Positions 1 to 16,600 of a DNA stretch of 64,000 nt are shown here, piece by piece. Origin of the DNA: Vanilla planifolia (lineage: Eukaryota > Streptophyta > Magnoliopsida > Asparagales > Orchidaceae); NCBI GenBank assembly GCA_023846275.1, contig JAIUJO010000158.1, forward strand, positions 1,155,528-1,219,527. The letters run 5' to 3'. A program made the position numbers and the translations under genes. Positions within the stretch are counted from its first letter, which is position 1; each line of letters starts with the position of its first letter. The notes under the pieces are model-generated. The model was not told the DNA's origin. It worked only from the letters and a program-made list of their open reading frames with translations, and did no database searches.

Positions 1-249
1 AGTAAGCACAAACATCCACACACCTACATAGATAGATGCATGGACATGCAAACATATACACATGCAAGATTTCTCACACATATTCACATGCACAAGCTTA
101 CAAACATGCACAAAGGTATCACACAAACATATGCATGCACACTACGAACAAGCACAAACATGCACAAATAGGAACACACAAGCATACATATACATACATG
201 CACAATCACAAATATGCCCACACACATGAGCACACATGCATGTACACAA

Positions 250-1215
250 GCACACACATGCCTTTGTGTACACACACACAAGCACACTCACAAACATGTA
301 ATCATGTCCATACATAGAAACACCTACAAAGCATGTAATGATATGCAAACACATGTATGGACATTCAAAAACATAGAGACATACAAACACACACACACAC
401 ACATACACGCACACACTTACACACACTTCCATACAAATGCATGTGTACACACACACACACACAAACCCACACACGCACAAATACATGCATGCACACATGC
501 ACAAGCTCATAGAGACACACACACATGTCCACAAAATCAAGCACATAGCCACAAAGATACAAACACACACATGTACACTAACATCTACACACATGCACAT
601 GTACTGACACACAAACCAACACACACACAAGCACAAACACACATGCATACACACAGGTGTGCACACAAACAAATGAACATGCTCACATAGCCACATCGAC
701 ACCCGTGCACACATATTCATGCATAACATACACAAACACATACATGCATGTGCATGAGCACACATGTGCATGCATATATAGACACGCATCCGCATGCATT
801 CACACATGGACACACACACACATGTGCAAGCATGCACAAGACTACATGTTCACAATCACACACAATGATAAGCAAGTGTAGACACACACAAACACATGTA
901 TAAGCATGCACATAGATGCACACACAACTCACACATGCATACACTCAAGCACAAACACATTCATATGAATGCATCTATACACACACAAATTCATGCACCC
1001 ACCCATACATGCAAGTAGACACACATACTCACATGCACACTTACACACACTCAAAATATGCACACAAACCAATCCATACAAATCACACACAAATGCACAT
1101 GCTTGCACATACATGCATACACATATAGGAACACAAGAATACACACATGCGCTTGCAAACAAACATAAACTCAAATATCGAAACATAAGCACACATAAGC
1201 ACAAACATGTACATA
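250..1215 (+). repeat. Left copy of a long-range duplicated segment
   Basis: This part of the CA-rich array aligns colinearly, with many differences, to 36780-37745. Irregular landmarks recur in order: ACATAGAAACACC at about 312 and 36844, AAGCTCATAGA at about 502 and 37046, AAGCAAGTG near 871 and 37397, and GAACACAAGAAT at about 1129 and 37659. The offset stays near 36.53 kb throughout, which chance similarity of CA-rich DNA would not give. The last part (about 1127-1210) also matches 9508-9592. Confidence 0.75.
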
Positions 1216-1660
1216 TACAAATGCACATGTGCACACACAAGTGCACCCATGCAAAGACATGCCCATACACACACGTGTGTATTGATGCAAACATGCTTAT
1301 GCATACACACATATACATGTAAAGGCATGCTGATATGCACACACATAAGTACACACAAACTTGCACATGCAAAAAAATTCATGCACACACACTCGGACAC
1401 ACTCACACACATACATACTGATGCACACTCATGCATACATATATATGCACACACACATACACAAGCAAAAGTACACAGACACACACGTACACATGTATGT
1501 ACACATATGCACCAAAATACATGCACAAGCACACACACATGCACATACACACATACACACACACATTCACACACACATACATGCACGCACGCACACACAC
1601 ACCTGCACATGAACACAAACACTTACACATATGAACCCATACATGCACACAAGCACACAC

Positions 1661-1960
1661 ATACATACATGCTCACATGTGTAAGCACATTCATGCAGAC
1701 ACTCACACATGCACACACACATGCACACAAGCACACATGCATACACACACAAACACACTCATATGCACACAAACTCACACATGCACATGTGCACACACAC
1801 ACACAAATATACATACATACATGCTCACATGTGTACACACATTTATGCAGACACTCATATATGTGCACACACACATGCACACAAGCACACATGCATACAC
1901 ACACAAACACATTCATATGCATGCAAACTCACACATGCACATATGCAAACACACACACAC
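1661..1960 (+). repeat. 152-bp tandem duplication in the CA array
   Basis: Two head-to-tail copies with a period of 152 bp. GCTCACATGTGT starts at 1671 and again at 1823, and is followed in both copies by the same order of motifs: a TTATGCAG or TTCATGCAG stretch, ACACTCA, GCACACAAGCACACATGCAT, ACAAACACA, then CAAACTCACACATGCAC. The copies differ at scattered positions. Confidence 0.85.
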
Positions 1961-4354
1961 ATATACACACGTGTAGGTTAACATACACATACAAACACAC
2001 ATGCATGTAAATGCAGACTTGTACACACATGCATGCTCACATGCATAGATACACGTGTCTGCATGGTCACAAACATGCACACAAACTCTTAAATGCACAC
2101 ATGAACATGCAAGAGAGCATACATGCACATACACACACACACACACACACACGTAAGAGCACACATATGCAAACACATTCATGCACTTATGCACACACAT
2201 GCATGCACACACATACATAATCATGCACATATGCACATACATACCTATGCATGACCATAAATACACACATGTTTTTGCATGCATAGACACACATACACAC
2301 ACATGCATACAGACACACACACTTGCAAACACATGCATGCACATGCACATGCATAATCACATATATGCATAAGTACACAAGCACATAACCACACACACAC
2401 AAGAAAAAACACACACACACACACATGCATACAAATGTGCATGAATGTAGATACACAAGCAGACATGCACAAACCAACACAAATATAAACACTCACATGT
2501 ACACACATACACCTGGTACACAAGCACAATTAAACATGCTTTCACACATATGCACATGCCCATGCATACCAACATGCACTTGTCCACACACTTGCAAACC
2601 CACACCCACACAAACATGTACATGCACACACACATACACTTATGCACATGCATATACAAAAGCACAAACACAAACATGCTAGCACATACACATGCATGTG
2701 CATGTACACTTACATGCACATTCTTATACAAACACACATATACAAATGCACACCTAAAAACCTAGTGCAAAAGCACAAATACACACACACACACATGCAT
2801 AAGAACATGCATACACAAATCAACACACACATGCACACACACAAATACACAAACCCACACATACCCCAACACATTCACACATGCAAACACACGCATGCAC
2901 GAACACACGCACATATACACACATCCAATTGCACACACATGCAAAAAAGGCATGCACACACACGTAGACACACTCGCACACATGCAATTGCACTCATACT
3001 AGTGCATATGCAGACACTTGCTTATGAAGACACATGCACACACATGCAAATGCATGCATGAACACACATAAACATTGCCACACACACCTGCACACATGTA
3101 CATGCATGCATCCTCACACACACATGCACTTATGCACATGCATTCTCCCTCTAGCATATGTGTAAATAGCACACATACACCCATATCCACACATATACAC
3201 ACATATGTACATACACAAAAGTTGACACACATTCATACACGTGCACGGACCAACACATGCACACACACACATACATGTAAACACATAATAACACACATAA
3301 GCACAAAAACGTATTCATTTACATTCGCGTAAGCACGCATGCACACACACACATATTCACACATGTACGTAGTATGCACACACACAGATGCATGGATGCA
3401 TGTGCACAAGCACTCAGACACACAGACATACACAGACACACATACACACATGCTCACATGAACACACAACCACATAAACACATGCATATGCACACACACA
3501 TACACACATACACACACACACACACACATACACGAGAACACAAGCACAAACACATGCACATGCAAATACATACATATGCACAAACACGCACATGCATAAA
3601 TGCTTGTATACACGAACACATGCACTCACACATGCATGCACATTTGCACACACACACATGCATAAATATGCACACACACATGCATGCATGGACACGCACA
3701 CCAATGCACACACATGTAGACATAAACACATACACACTTGTGTATGCATAAAAACACAAGCATGTATAATCACATGCATGAACACACACTTGTATGCACA
3801 CACTCACCTACAAAGACATGTGCCCCCCTACACGCATGCATATAGATGCACACATTCATATGCACATGTGCCCATGCACACCCACACCAATACACACATC
3901 CCTGATACACAAGCACATAGAAATACATATGCATGTGAACACACAAACACAAACCTTCGCAAGAATGCACCTATACACACATACATAAACATAGACATAT
4001 GAAACACAAACATATGCACGTGCACAGCTACACATACACAAGTGCACGTACATATATACATGCATGCATGCATGTAAATAAAAACACACAGAGGATCATA
4101 CACACACCAATACAAGCATAAGCACATACATGCAAACAAAGAAACATAAACTCATAGACACACATACACACAAAAGCATACACAAATGTGAAAGTTCTTA
4201 AACACATAAGCATGTGCATAGACATACATATGCACACACTTACATAGCTCACACATGCTAGTGCACCTCCCCACACATACAAAGTCAAAGGCACAGACAC
4301 ACATATACACACTCACATGTGCACACATGCACACACACAACCCCCACCACACAC

Positions 4355-4406
4355 ATGCATGCATGCATGTATGTACACAAATGCATGCATGCATGTATGT
4401 ACACAA
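4355..4406 (+). repeat. 26-bp direct repeat, two identical copies
   Basis: Positions 4355-4380 and 4381-4406 are identical 26-mers made of an ATGC run, then ATGTATGT, then ACACAA. A partial third start (ATGCACAC) follows. Confidence 0.95.
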
Positions 4407-5735
4407 ATGCACACATACAAGCACACTTTCTCACACTTACAAACACACACAAGCACACACTCCCAAACACCCACAAAACTACTCACCCACATATGCACAT
4501 TCATACACACACATACACACTTGCACACATGCACAAAGATACACATACACACAAATATGTACAAGTATATGCATGCACATAGACACATCCATGCGCACAA
4601 ACTTACATGCACACTCACATACATGCAAGCAAACACTTATAAACACACACATTGACTCGCGACCACATACACATGCACACATTCACTCGTGTACACTAGC
4701 ACAAGCATGCACACACATGCACATGCATGAATGCATGAACACACCTCCACAATCATGCACACCAAAATGTGTAAATAAACATGCATGCACGCACACACAC
4801 ACACCCATGCATAAGAAAACATACACACATGCATGCACACAAGCACACATATATGCAAGCACACAAATTCATGCTCACACTTATGCATCCATGCATAAAA
4901 ATCACACAAACACATGAACACACACACATAAGAACATTCACTTACACAAACATGTACATACACAAAAACATGCACATGTACTACACACATTCATATACAC
5001 AAACACACATTCAAAAAATAGAGACACACATACATTGTTCATGCACACACACACACATGTGCAAATGCATGCACAGGCAAAGACATATACACATATAAGG
5101 ATGCACACACACTCACTCACACATAGACAAGTGCATGTGCATAAACACATATGCCCACGCACACACACACATATTCACATTTGGACATAAGTATGTAGAC
5201 ACAAGTCCATCTACATGCAAGTAAGAACACATACAAAAAGGCATAGACACATGCACAAGCACACTTGTACACACATGCATACCCATGCACACATGAATAC
5301 TCACATGTACATACAGCCACACACAATCACTTCCATTAAAATATAGACACATACACACACACACAACAAGTTATGCACACATATACACATGCACTTACAC
5401 ACACACACATGCAAGCACAAATACACAAATGCATCCCCCACCAAAACATGCACACAAGCACATACACACAAACACATGCATACATGCATATACACAAAAA
5501 CACATGCACATGAACATACACACATAAAAAAATCCATGTAAATAAAAAATACACACAAATGCACATGCACATGCACAAACACATGCATATGCACATGAAT
5601 ATATGCACATAGAAACATAAACAAGCATAAATGAACACTCATGTACATATATACATACAAATGCATGCATGCACAACAAACCCACTCACGAATACAAACA
5701 TGCACTCACACACACATGCACACAAGCACGCATAT

Positions 5736-5807
5736 GCAGACAAAAACAAGAACACACGTGCAGACAAACACAAGCACACACATGCAGACAAACACAAGCA
5801 CAAACAT
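5736..5807 (+). repeat. 24-bp minisatellite, three copies
   Basis: Units begin with GCAGACAAA at 5736, 5760 and 5784, an exact 24-bp period with a few substitutions in the first and third copies. Confidence 0.93.
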
Positions 5808-6821
5808 CCATGCATATGCACAAAGACACACACACACACACACACAGGTGTGCATACACATGCCTAGATGAACACACACAAACATGCTCATAAACATACA
5901 TACACAAACAAGCTCACATACACACACATGCATGTGTGCTCAACCAAAAACATGCATACACATGCATAAAAACATGTGCTTACACATGCATGTGTGTGCA
6001 TGCACATACTAACACATACGTTTGCATAGTCACTTGCAAGCACAAGTATAGACACATATACACACCCTCATGTACGTGCATACACTCACATGACTATGGA
6101 AAGGTACACACACACACAAGCACATGCATGTACATCAAAACATATGCTTGCAAAAGCACACACACACACAAATAATATCATATATGTGTACACACATACA
6201 CAAACATACACACGTGTACACACTAGAACACATGCACATGCACACATACACATAGACACATGCTTACACACACACAAGCATACACATATGCACACACACA
6301 TACACATGCATATGAATGCACATACACATACACACACAAATGACACACACATGATTTTCAGAAAGACATGCACGTAGACATGCCACACACACATAAGTGC
6401 ACAAACACACAAACACACATACACATGCATGCAATCAAACAAGTACACACACATCTATAGAAATGCACCATAGGCACACACACACATATATTCACACACA
6501 ACGACACATACATGCACACACAAACACAAACACAAATAAGCACAAATACGCATATATAGATGGACTACATGCAAAAACACCCATGCATGCCCATACACAT
6601 GAAGAAGCGCAAACATATAAATGCACTCACACAACTACACATATAGATGCCAATGCACAAGCACACACTCACACTCACCCACAAAGACATGAATAAATAA
6701 GCACATACACACATTCAAATGCCCATACATACATAAAAACAAATATGCACAAGCACACTCATAAGCACATACACATGTACACACAAACACACATAAGCAC
6801 ACACACAAACACATGCACACA

Positions 6822-6919
6822 TGTGCACACAAACTCACACATGCACATGCACACACACATCACCAACACATGTGCACACAAACTCACACATGCACAAGCA
6901 CACAGACATCACCAACACA
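6822..6919 (+). repeat. 49-bp tandem duplication
   Basis: TGTGCACACAAACTCACACA starts at 6822 and at 6871. Both 49-bp copies end in CATCACCAACACA. Confidence 0.93.
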
Positions 6920-7038
6920 TGTAGGAGTAAGCATACACATATAAATGCATGCACGTGTGCACATACATGCTTGCAGAAATGCAGATATATTTGCAAACAC
7001 ACACATGCATACAAACATGCATAGATGCACTTGCACAC

Positions 7039-7039
7039 T

Positions 7040-7072
<33 letters not shown>
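7039..7072. repeat. Pure (CA)n microsatellite
   Basis: An uninterrupted CA dinucleotide run of about 16 units, one of the few long pure runs in an otherwise interrupted array. Confidence 0.9.
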
Positions 7073-7710
7073 CTATGCATGCACATGTGCACATGCATAT
7101 ACATACATGCATACACACACACACATACACCTATGCACATATACACATGCATACACAAAGACACATGCACTTACTCACGTACAGACACACATGAATATCC
7201 ACCCTCACATACTCACACATAAACACACGAACCCACACACACATACATGTGTGCACTCGTATGCAAACACAAACTTGAACATACACAAGCACACACACGC
7301 AAACCTGCACACACATAGATATACACATGCACAAAGGCAAAAGCACAATCATGTAGGCACACACGTATACACATATGCATACAACTAGATACACACATGC
7401 ACACATGCATGCAAACACATATACCAACAGATACACACACACATATAAAGAAATACACATGAACACATATTAACATGCATACAAGCACACACACTAAAAA
7501 ATACACACATACAGACACATATATATACACACATATGCATGCACACGCACACACAACCACACAAACTTGCACCACACGTGTGCATAACACACGCAAACAT
7601 GTGCAACCCGTGGATGCATACACACGCATGCACACATATGGACACAAAAGCACACGCACAAACATACACAACCTCACATTCACACATGAGCACATAGCAT
7701 GCAGAAGTGT

Positions 7711-7770
7711 GCACACACAAGCACATGCACACTTACAGCTGCACACACAAGCACATGCACACGTACAGGT
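7711..7770 (+). repeat. 30-bp tandem duplication
   Basis: Positions 7711-7740 and 7741-7770 are 30-mers that start GCACACAAGCACATGCACAC-like and differ only near the end (TTACAGCT against GTACAGGT). Confidence 0.93.
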
Positions 7771-8248
7771 GCACACATGCACATTAACACACACTCACAC
7801 TTGGCCATGCAGATGCACATGCATATACACACACAAACCCACATGCACATATGCACTCACATTCTAACACACATACACACAAATGCACACATGCACACTA
7901 GAACAAATACCCAAACCCATACCCATGCCTATAATCTCTCAAAACATACACAAACACATGCATACACTCACATGCACACACAAGGATAGACACACACTTG
8001 CTTGCATGTACACACATGAGACCATAGTATACAAAAGTATGAACACACAGACACATACACATGCAAGGATGCACACATGCACACTCAAATACACTCCTAC
8101 TTGTACACATAGATGCACATGCACATAAACACAAACACACATACACACATGCCCACACACAATCGCACACAAACACAAATGTACACACATGTACCCACAC
8201 AAACACCCAAACCCACACCCACACATGCACTCATACATGAACACATAC

Positions 8249-8312
8249 ATGCGTTAACGCACATACACATGTACACATGCATGCGTTAATGCACATACAC
8301 ATGTACACATGC
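8249..8312 (+). repeat. 32-bp tandem duplication
   Basis: Units at 8249-8280 and 8281-8312 begin ATGCGTTAA and are the same apart from one C/T difference at a CpG (AACGC against AATGC). That difference fits deamination of methyl-C. Confidence 0.93.
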
Positions 8313-9507
8313 ATGCATAAATACATGCAAGTAAAGGCGCTCTCACACACACAACGACATACATGTTCACATATTCACACACATGCACACATATGCACAC
8401 CCACGTACACACGTGAAGACATGTACATGCATGCACACATAAACACACTCACACATAAAGCACGTGGACACACACACATATGGATAGGCACGTACACATA
8501 TGTACATGTAAATGCAAGCACACACATAGGCACACACACATAATAAATGACATCAAAATACACACATGCATCCACATTAACACACACAAAGACATGCACA
8601 AATGAAAGCACATGCACAGAGACACACACACACATGCATGCACAAATAAACACATGCACAGCCACATGAATGCATGAACACATGCACACACACCCATATG
8701 CACACACACATGCATACACACATATACACACATAGACACACACTTCCACATGCCAATGCTTGCACATACACACAAACACATGTATGCACATGCACACATG
8801 TACACACACCCGTACATATGCATACACAAAGATACATGCACATATAATACAAAAAATACATGCTCACACACTGCACACACAAATATACACACACAAATAT
8901 AGCATTTACAAGCATATGAAAACATGCACACAAATACACACACGTACACACACATGCACATGCACAAGCATGCACACCTGCACACACATGCAAATGCATG
9001 CTTGCACAAATGCACAAGCACATACACACAAACCCATCCACACACATACACACTCGCACAAGCATGCTTGTAAGTATGCATGACAAGCACACATGTACAC
9101 TCACACACACACACACATGCATGCAAACACCCACATGCACACATAGATACATACAAACATGGACAAATATGTATAAACACTTGTGCAAACACATAAAACA
9201 CACCAACACAATTGTATGCATGGAAACATGCTTATGTGGACACATAAAAGCACACAATCACATGCCTATGCACATGACATGCACAAACGCAAGTACACAC
9301 ATAGCCCTATAAGCATACACAAACACGTCCATGTCCACACATGCACGAACACACATACAGGCACAAACACACACACTTTCACAAATGTGTATTTGCACAC
9401 ATAGATAAACACATACACACACACACAAACATTGAAAAGCACACACACACATGCACACAAGCACATATGCACACAAATACATATGCACACAAATACATAC
9501 ACGCATA

Positions 9508-9650
9508 AGAACATAAGAATACACACATGCACATGCAAACAAACATAAACTCAAATATAGAAATAGAAGCACACAAAAGCACAGACATGTATGCACACAC
9601 ACATGCACACCTATACACATACAGACACATATACAAAGTGATACATGCAT
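9508..9650 (+). repeat. Third partial copy of the long-range segment
   Basis: About 80 bp here match 1127-1210 closely, including AACATAAACTCAAATAT and the surrounding words. Downstream words such as GCACACCTATACAC instead match the 37.75-kb copy better. The array therefore contains at least three dispersed copies of this segment. Confidence 0.65.
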
Positions 9651-10119
9651 ACTCACATGCACATGCAAACATAATCACAAATATGCATGCACACACACAC
9701 GTATGCAAACATAAAGATGTACACATAGGCACACATATGCACAAAATTGTATGTGCAAATGCATGAACACAAAAGTTCTCACACATGCACACACTCACAC
9801 ATGTACACATACACATGAACATACACACATGGGCACACACACATAAACACACAGTCACACATGCAAGCACTAATTCACACACACATGTATGCACACATAG
9901 ACATACACATGCACAATCACATACATGTAGAAGCACATTCATGTACACGAACATATCCATACATATTTACACACTCACATGTGTGCCTGTGCAAACATAT
10001 ACATGCATTAATTGACACACTCACACATACACACATACATACATGCACACCTACACAAAAATACCCACACACACTTGCATGTTTGTGCATTCACTAGCAC
10101 ACAAACACACACATGAGCA

Positions 10120-10860
10120 TGCACAAGAATATACACACACACCATCACACATATACCCACACACACTCGCACTCACATGCTCGCACGTATGTGCTTGTTA
10201 ACACATGCACAAGCCCATGCATGTACACATGCACAAGCACACACACAAACACCCATACATATGTACACACTCACACATGGAAGGCATGCATCAACATGCA
10301 CACACACACACACGCATGTGCACATGCACCAACACACACACACGCACATAGAGGGACACATAGGTGTATGCACACAGAAACAAATGCTAACACATGCATA
10401 AAATGACAAAAGCACCAGAGCCAATGCATACACATATGCACACACATGCACAAAGCACACATAAACATGTGCACATATGCACATGCATACATATGGACAC
10501 ACACATACATGTACACACATTTTCACACAATCACACGCACACGCACACACGCATGTACTCGCAAACACATGAACATACATGCAAAAGCCCATGGATGTAC
10601 ACATGCACAAGCACACACACAAACACCCACATGCATGCCAAGGCATGCACACACAAATACACATGTGCACATGCACCAACACACACACATAGAGGAACAT
10701 AAAAGCATATGCACATAGAAGAAAAAGATGACACATGCATACAATGATAAAAGCACAAACACCAATACATATACATAGGCACACACATATGCACACACAC
10801 ACACATGCACAAACCACACACAGACATGTGCACTTACACACACATGCATATATAATGACA
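10120..10860 (+). repeat. Tandem duplication of about 350-375 bp
   Basis: Two diverged copies in tandem. Shared irregular motifs in the same order are GCCCATG...ATGTACACATGCACAAGC (10213 and 10587), GCACATGCACCAACACAC (about 10319 and 10667), an ATAGAGG word, then CACATGCATA followed by AATGA(C/T)AAAAGCAC. The offset moves from about 374 to about 348 bp because of indels. Confidence 0.8.
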
Positions 10861-12830
10861 CACACTCACTGTAAAGAACAAACCAAAACAAGCACAGACA
10901 CTTGCAAGTACACACACACACATGAAAACACATATATGCACACACGCACACAGACTCACAATGCACACACACATGCATCAACACACACAACCACACCTAC
11001 AAATGCACGAATGCATACACACACATAAGTATGTAGGGAGACATGTAGCACCCATGTACACACACAAGCATACAAATATACAACATTCATGCACAAAAAC
11101 ATGCATGCACAAACATGCACACAAATAGCCAGACACGCACACACATAAACACACATGCATACACACATACACGCTCACACAGATAAAACACATAGACAAA
11201 CATGCATGCAGACAAACATGCACACATATATACATGAACATGTAAGCACATGCACACACATACATACTCATTTGCACCCATATGTGCATACACACATGCA
11301 CATGCACATAATCATGCTCAAATGCATACATGTACACAAACACACAAACATACAGATACATGCACACAAACAAATGCATGCATGCACTCATACACACATG
11401 TACATGTGGATGTGAACACTCAACACATGTACACACATGCATACATAACACACATGCACATATGCACACACCTGTGTGCATGCATTAACACAAATGCGAA
11501 CACACATGCACCCGAACACACAAATGCAAACACATGCACATACGCACGTACATGCATGTTCAAACACATGCAGGTACACAAGCACACACTTGCAAATGCA
11601 AGCTTACACTCATACACATGAGCACACACATCCATCGACACACACACAAACATACTCATGCATGCATGCTTGCAAAGTGCATGACCTGAACACATATACA
11701 CACGCACACATGTGCAGACACACACACATAAGCACACACTTTCACACATAAAGATATGCATCCACATGCACATGCACATACACGTACACTCAAATATACA
11801 CATATAGATATTAATAAGCACATGCGCACATAGGATCGCAAATATGCAAACACAAGCTCAAACACATACACATAGACATGCATAGGAATGCACGTGCATG
11901 CACACACATATTCACTTGCATGCAAAAGAATGCACAAATAGCACACACAAGCACAATAAAGCACATATACATAGACACATAAACACAAACAAACACAAGA
12001 ATGTGTGCACACACACATGCCCACAAAAAACAAGCACACAAATAGATGCACACATGTAAACATGCATGTACACATTCATAAACTCACAAACACACACAAC
12101 ACACACATAAAACACAAGCACACATGCATAAAAACATGCACAAATGTGCACACACACACATATACACACATGCATATGTGTATACACACATGTCCATGTG
12201 CACACAAGTTCACACTCACATGCATATGCATACACATACACACAAATACATGCACACACACATGCACATGCATGAACATGTGTACACACACAAACACATG
12301 CACATACATGTTCATAAACTCACATGAACACACATGCATGCCCACAAACTCCCAGACACACAAATACATGCCCACACACACACACACACCAAATCCAAAC
12401 ATGCACACACATATGCCCACACAAATACATTCAAGTACCCACAGACACATACACACACCCCTATGCATGAACAAACACAAACATAAATATATACACACAT
12501 GCACACGCACACATTCACACGTGCTACAAACACACACAAGAGAGAACACATGCACAAAGTCATGCACACACACACATATAACACAAACAGACTCAGACAT
12601 GCACACATGTGCATGCACACACACTTACACATGTCAACACATGCACACACATTCACATGTGTGAAAGCACACATGTGTAGGAATTCATATGCAAAAACAC
12701 TCATAGATGTACTCAGACATATACATACACAAATATGATCACGCACACACATGCACTCGCAAGAACATGCACTAGCATTCATGCATGCACATTCACAAAC
12801 ACCCATGGATGCACACATGCACATGCACAT

Positions 12831-12884
12831 GCACATGCATGTGTACTTGCACATGCATGTGTACAAGCACATGCATGTGCACAA
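12831..12884 (+). repeat. 18-bp minisatellite, three copies
   Basis: Units GCACATGCATGTGTAC plus two bases start at 12831, 12849 and 12867 with an exact 18-bp period. Copies differ at one or two positions. Confidence 0.93.
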
Positions 12885-13445
12885 GCACCCCCATAGGCAT
12901 GCACACATGCCCACACAAAAGCACACACATATGCATGAATAAAGACATGCACATACACAGATGCACACATGCACAAAAGCACACATGAACACACACATGA
13001 ATACACATAGGAACAAAAACACGTACACACACAACAAGACATGTAAAAAAATGCACACGCATACAAAAACTCACACACATCCACATAAACAAGCACATGC
13101 TCACCCACACAAACACTTGTGTGCATAAGCCCATACACACCGACACCCATTAACTTGCACATACACACACACATGCACACACACACATGCATGCACAAGT
13201 GCAAACTTGGAAAAGCACTCCAATATGTACACACATACACATATGCACACACACATGAACACTCATACATGCACATATACACACACACATGCACAAGAAC
13301 AAGCTCATATATGCAAAAATATGTACACATAAATACACACATTCTCATGCAAAAGTATATGCACACACACACATGTAAATAAACAAGCACACATTAACAA
13401 ATAACAACACATGCATGCACACACATGAACACACACACACACACA

Positions 13446-13463
13446 CATCATCATCATCATCAT
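13446..13463. repeat. (CAT)6 trinucleotide microsatellite
   Basis: Six uninterrupted CAT units embedded in CA-rich DNA. A trinucleotide run is unusual for this array. Confidence 0.93.
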
Positions 13464-13617
13464 ATGCACATGTGTGCATATTTACACACACATAAGTAGG
13501 CACATAGAGATGTACAAGTACATACAAACTCACACACATCTACACATACAAACACATGTATAGCCATGCGCCCATACACATGCACGCATGCATGCACACA
13601 CATGCACACACATAGAT

Positions 13618-13620
<3 letters not shown>

Positions 13621-13679
<59 letters not shown>

Positions 13680-13680
13680 G
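13621..13680. repeat. Compound (CA)n-(TA)n microsatellite
   Basis: A pure CA run passes directly into a TA run of about 37 bp, broken once by a TT. This is the clearest TA tract inside the CA-rich array. Confidence 0.93.
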
Positions 13681-16600
13681 GACACACACGTACATACAAA
13701 CACTAGTACACAAACACATGCCTATGTACACATATAGAAACAACCATAGATGCATACACAAATATGTAAAAATCACACATGCACACACATACACACACTG
13801 ACACATGCATAACAGACACACACAAACACATATGTGCATGCACACACAAACATAAAAAAAGCACACACAAATAAACATGTGCACAACACATATGCATGTA
13901 GACATGCACATGAGCACAAACTTACACATGTAAACACACACACACATATTTGCACTTGTGGGCACACATGCTCTTGTCAAGGAACAAACATGTAGACACA
14001 ATATGCATGCACATACACATGTACACACACACACACATAGGAACATGGACAAGCACACACATGCATGCACACACAAGCAAAAAAGGCACATATACAAACA
14101 CACATAAGCATTCACACATGTGTACATGAAAGCACACAAACACAAACACAAACACATATGCATAAACACACGCACATGTACACACTCACTCACACACATA
14201 TATTCACACATCTAAATGTGCATGCACAGACACATGCACACACACACTCACATGTACACACTCACACATACCTATAGACACACATCTAGATCTACATGAA
14301 TAGACACACACATGCACACACTCATACACATGCACCATAATGCATGCACATATGGACACACATCAACCAACACATGCACACACACATAAGTGTGCACACA
14401 CCAAAGCACACATAATATCATGCATGCACACATCCATAACACATGCTCACACATACACATACCCACAACCCCACATATGCACATATACATATACATGCAC
14501 ATACACACATGCATGCACACACCCACACCCATGCAAGCACACCTAGACGCATACACTCATGCACACACACAAACACTGACATGCCCAAAAATGTATACAC
14601 ACACACACACCCATACACATATAAACACATATAAACACGCACACAAGTAAGAAGATGCATACACATGCACATGAAAATGCTTGTACACATATGCCATTTA
14701 TATGCATAAGCATGCAATGCACAAGCAAACATGCTCATGCACATGCACATACATGTGTTGAGACAGACACACATGCATATGCACATACACCTACTCTCAG
14801 ATACATGCACCTACATACAACCCTATGCACAATTGTACATAAGCATGCATGCACATGCTCATAGTCTAACACACAGACACACTTATGCATGTAGATACAT
14901 GCCATATAGGCATTTGCTTGCCGACATGTACACCCACAACCAGCCTCTCACATACTCTCACACAATTGCATACAAGCACACATAGTATACACACACAAGC
15001 AAACATACACACATCCACACACACACAAATGCACACACACATAAAATGAACATGCACACATACATACTTGCACAAAGTCACACCCACCTATGCACATGCA
15101 ATCGCACACATGAATATTGATGCATGCATGTATTCACGAATGCTTGCACACACACACGCATCCACACACATAGGAACACATAAACACATAAGTATGCACA
15201 CACACACACATGCTCACAAACACATTCACATGAACACAGACAAAAAATATGCATACACACATGCATATGCTCACACACACACACTATCATGCTCACGATG
15301 CACACATAGGTACACACAAGCACAAGAGAAAATGCAAGCGCACACAATGCACATTCACATAAATACACTTGTACATACAACCTCAGAATGCATGCACACA
15401 CATGCATATGCTAACAAACGTATACACAAAATGTAAATGCAAATAAATACACACAGATACATGCACATACACGCACATAAGCAAACATGCACACACACAA
15501 ACACACAAACACGCACACATGTACACGCACATACACTCAGACAAGCATGCGTGTGCATATGCCCACATGCATGCACACACACACCCACATGCAAACACAT
15601 AAAGACACACAGACACACATGCAATAAAAAATAGACATAGGCACACACACACACATGCTTATACACAAACATGTTTGCATACACCTACTTATAGGCACAC
15701 GTATAGCCATGTTGACACATGCACCCCCACACACACACATGCACACATTGATGCACACACCCAAGCATAGACACATATTCCAACAAACAAGAATACAAAC
15801 ACACACCCACACACACAAACACATGCACACATACACACACACACACACACCTATACATAAAAACATGCATACCCAAACACACAAATAGGCATATATAAGC
15901 ATAAACACATAGATACACAAAGAAATATACAATCACGTATCAAACATCAACAAAATAACACATGCACTCACACATGCATACATAAATAGACTCCCAAATA
16001 GGCATGCATACATACACATACAAAAGCCAATGGAAAGACATGCTCATACATACACACACTCGCATCCACACACACACTTAAATGGATGCACACACACATG
16101 CAAACATACATGCACACAAAAGCACACACTTGCCTGCACATACACACATGCACACACTTGCTTATATATAAGCAAACACACCCACACATACACAAATGCA
16201 CACACACACACACATGAATAAATACAAGCATACACAAACATGCACACATGCATATCCACACACACACAAACACACTTATAAGCACACAAATACACATACA
16301 TGTATATACACACATACACTACCACATGCACAAACACACATGCACATGCACCTACATAAGTACAGACAAACATACACACATAATCGCATACATACATACA
16401 CATACACACACACACACGATCCTACACATATGCATACACACACTAACATACATGCACACACACACACGAACATTCAACACAAATAAACAAGCACACACAA
16501 ATACAAATGCACATGCATGCACACATGCACATGCATGATCACATACATGCACACACACAAACACACATAGTTTGTGCACACACAAAAATATGCACATATG

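Noticed and set aside
1207..2010. A long His/Thr-rich open frame on the + strand
   Set aside because: CACACA reads as His-Thr and ACATGC words add Met and Ala or Cys. It is a composition artefact, not a histidine-rich protein.
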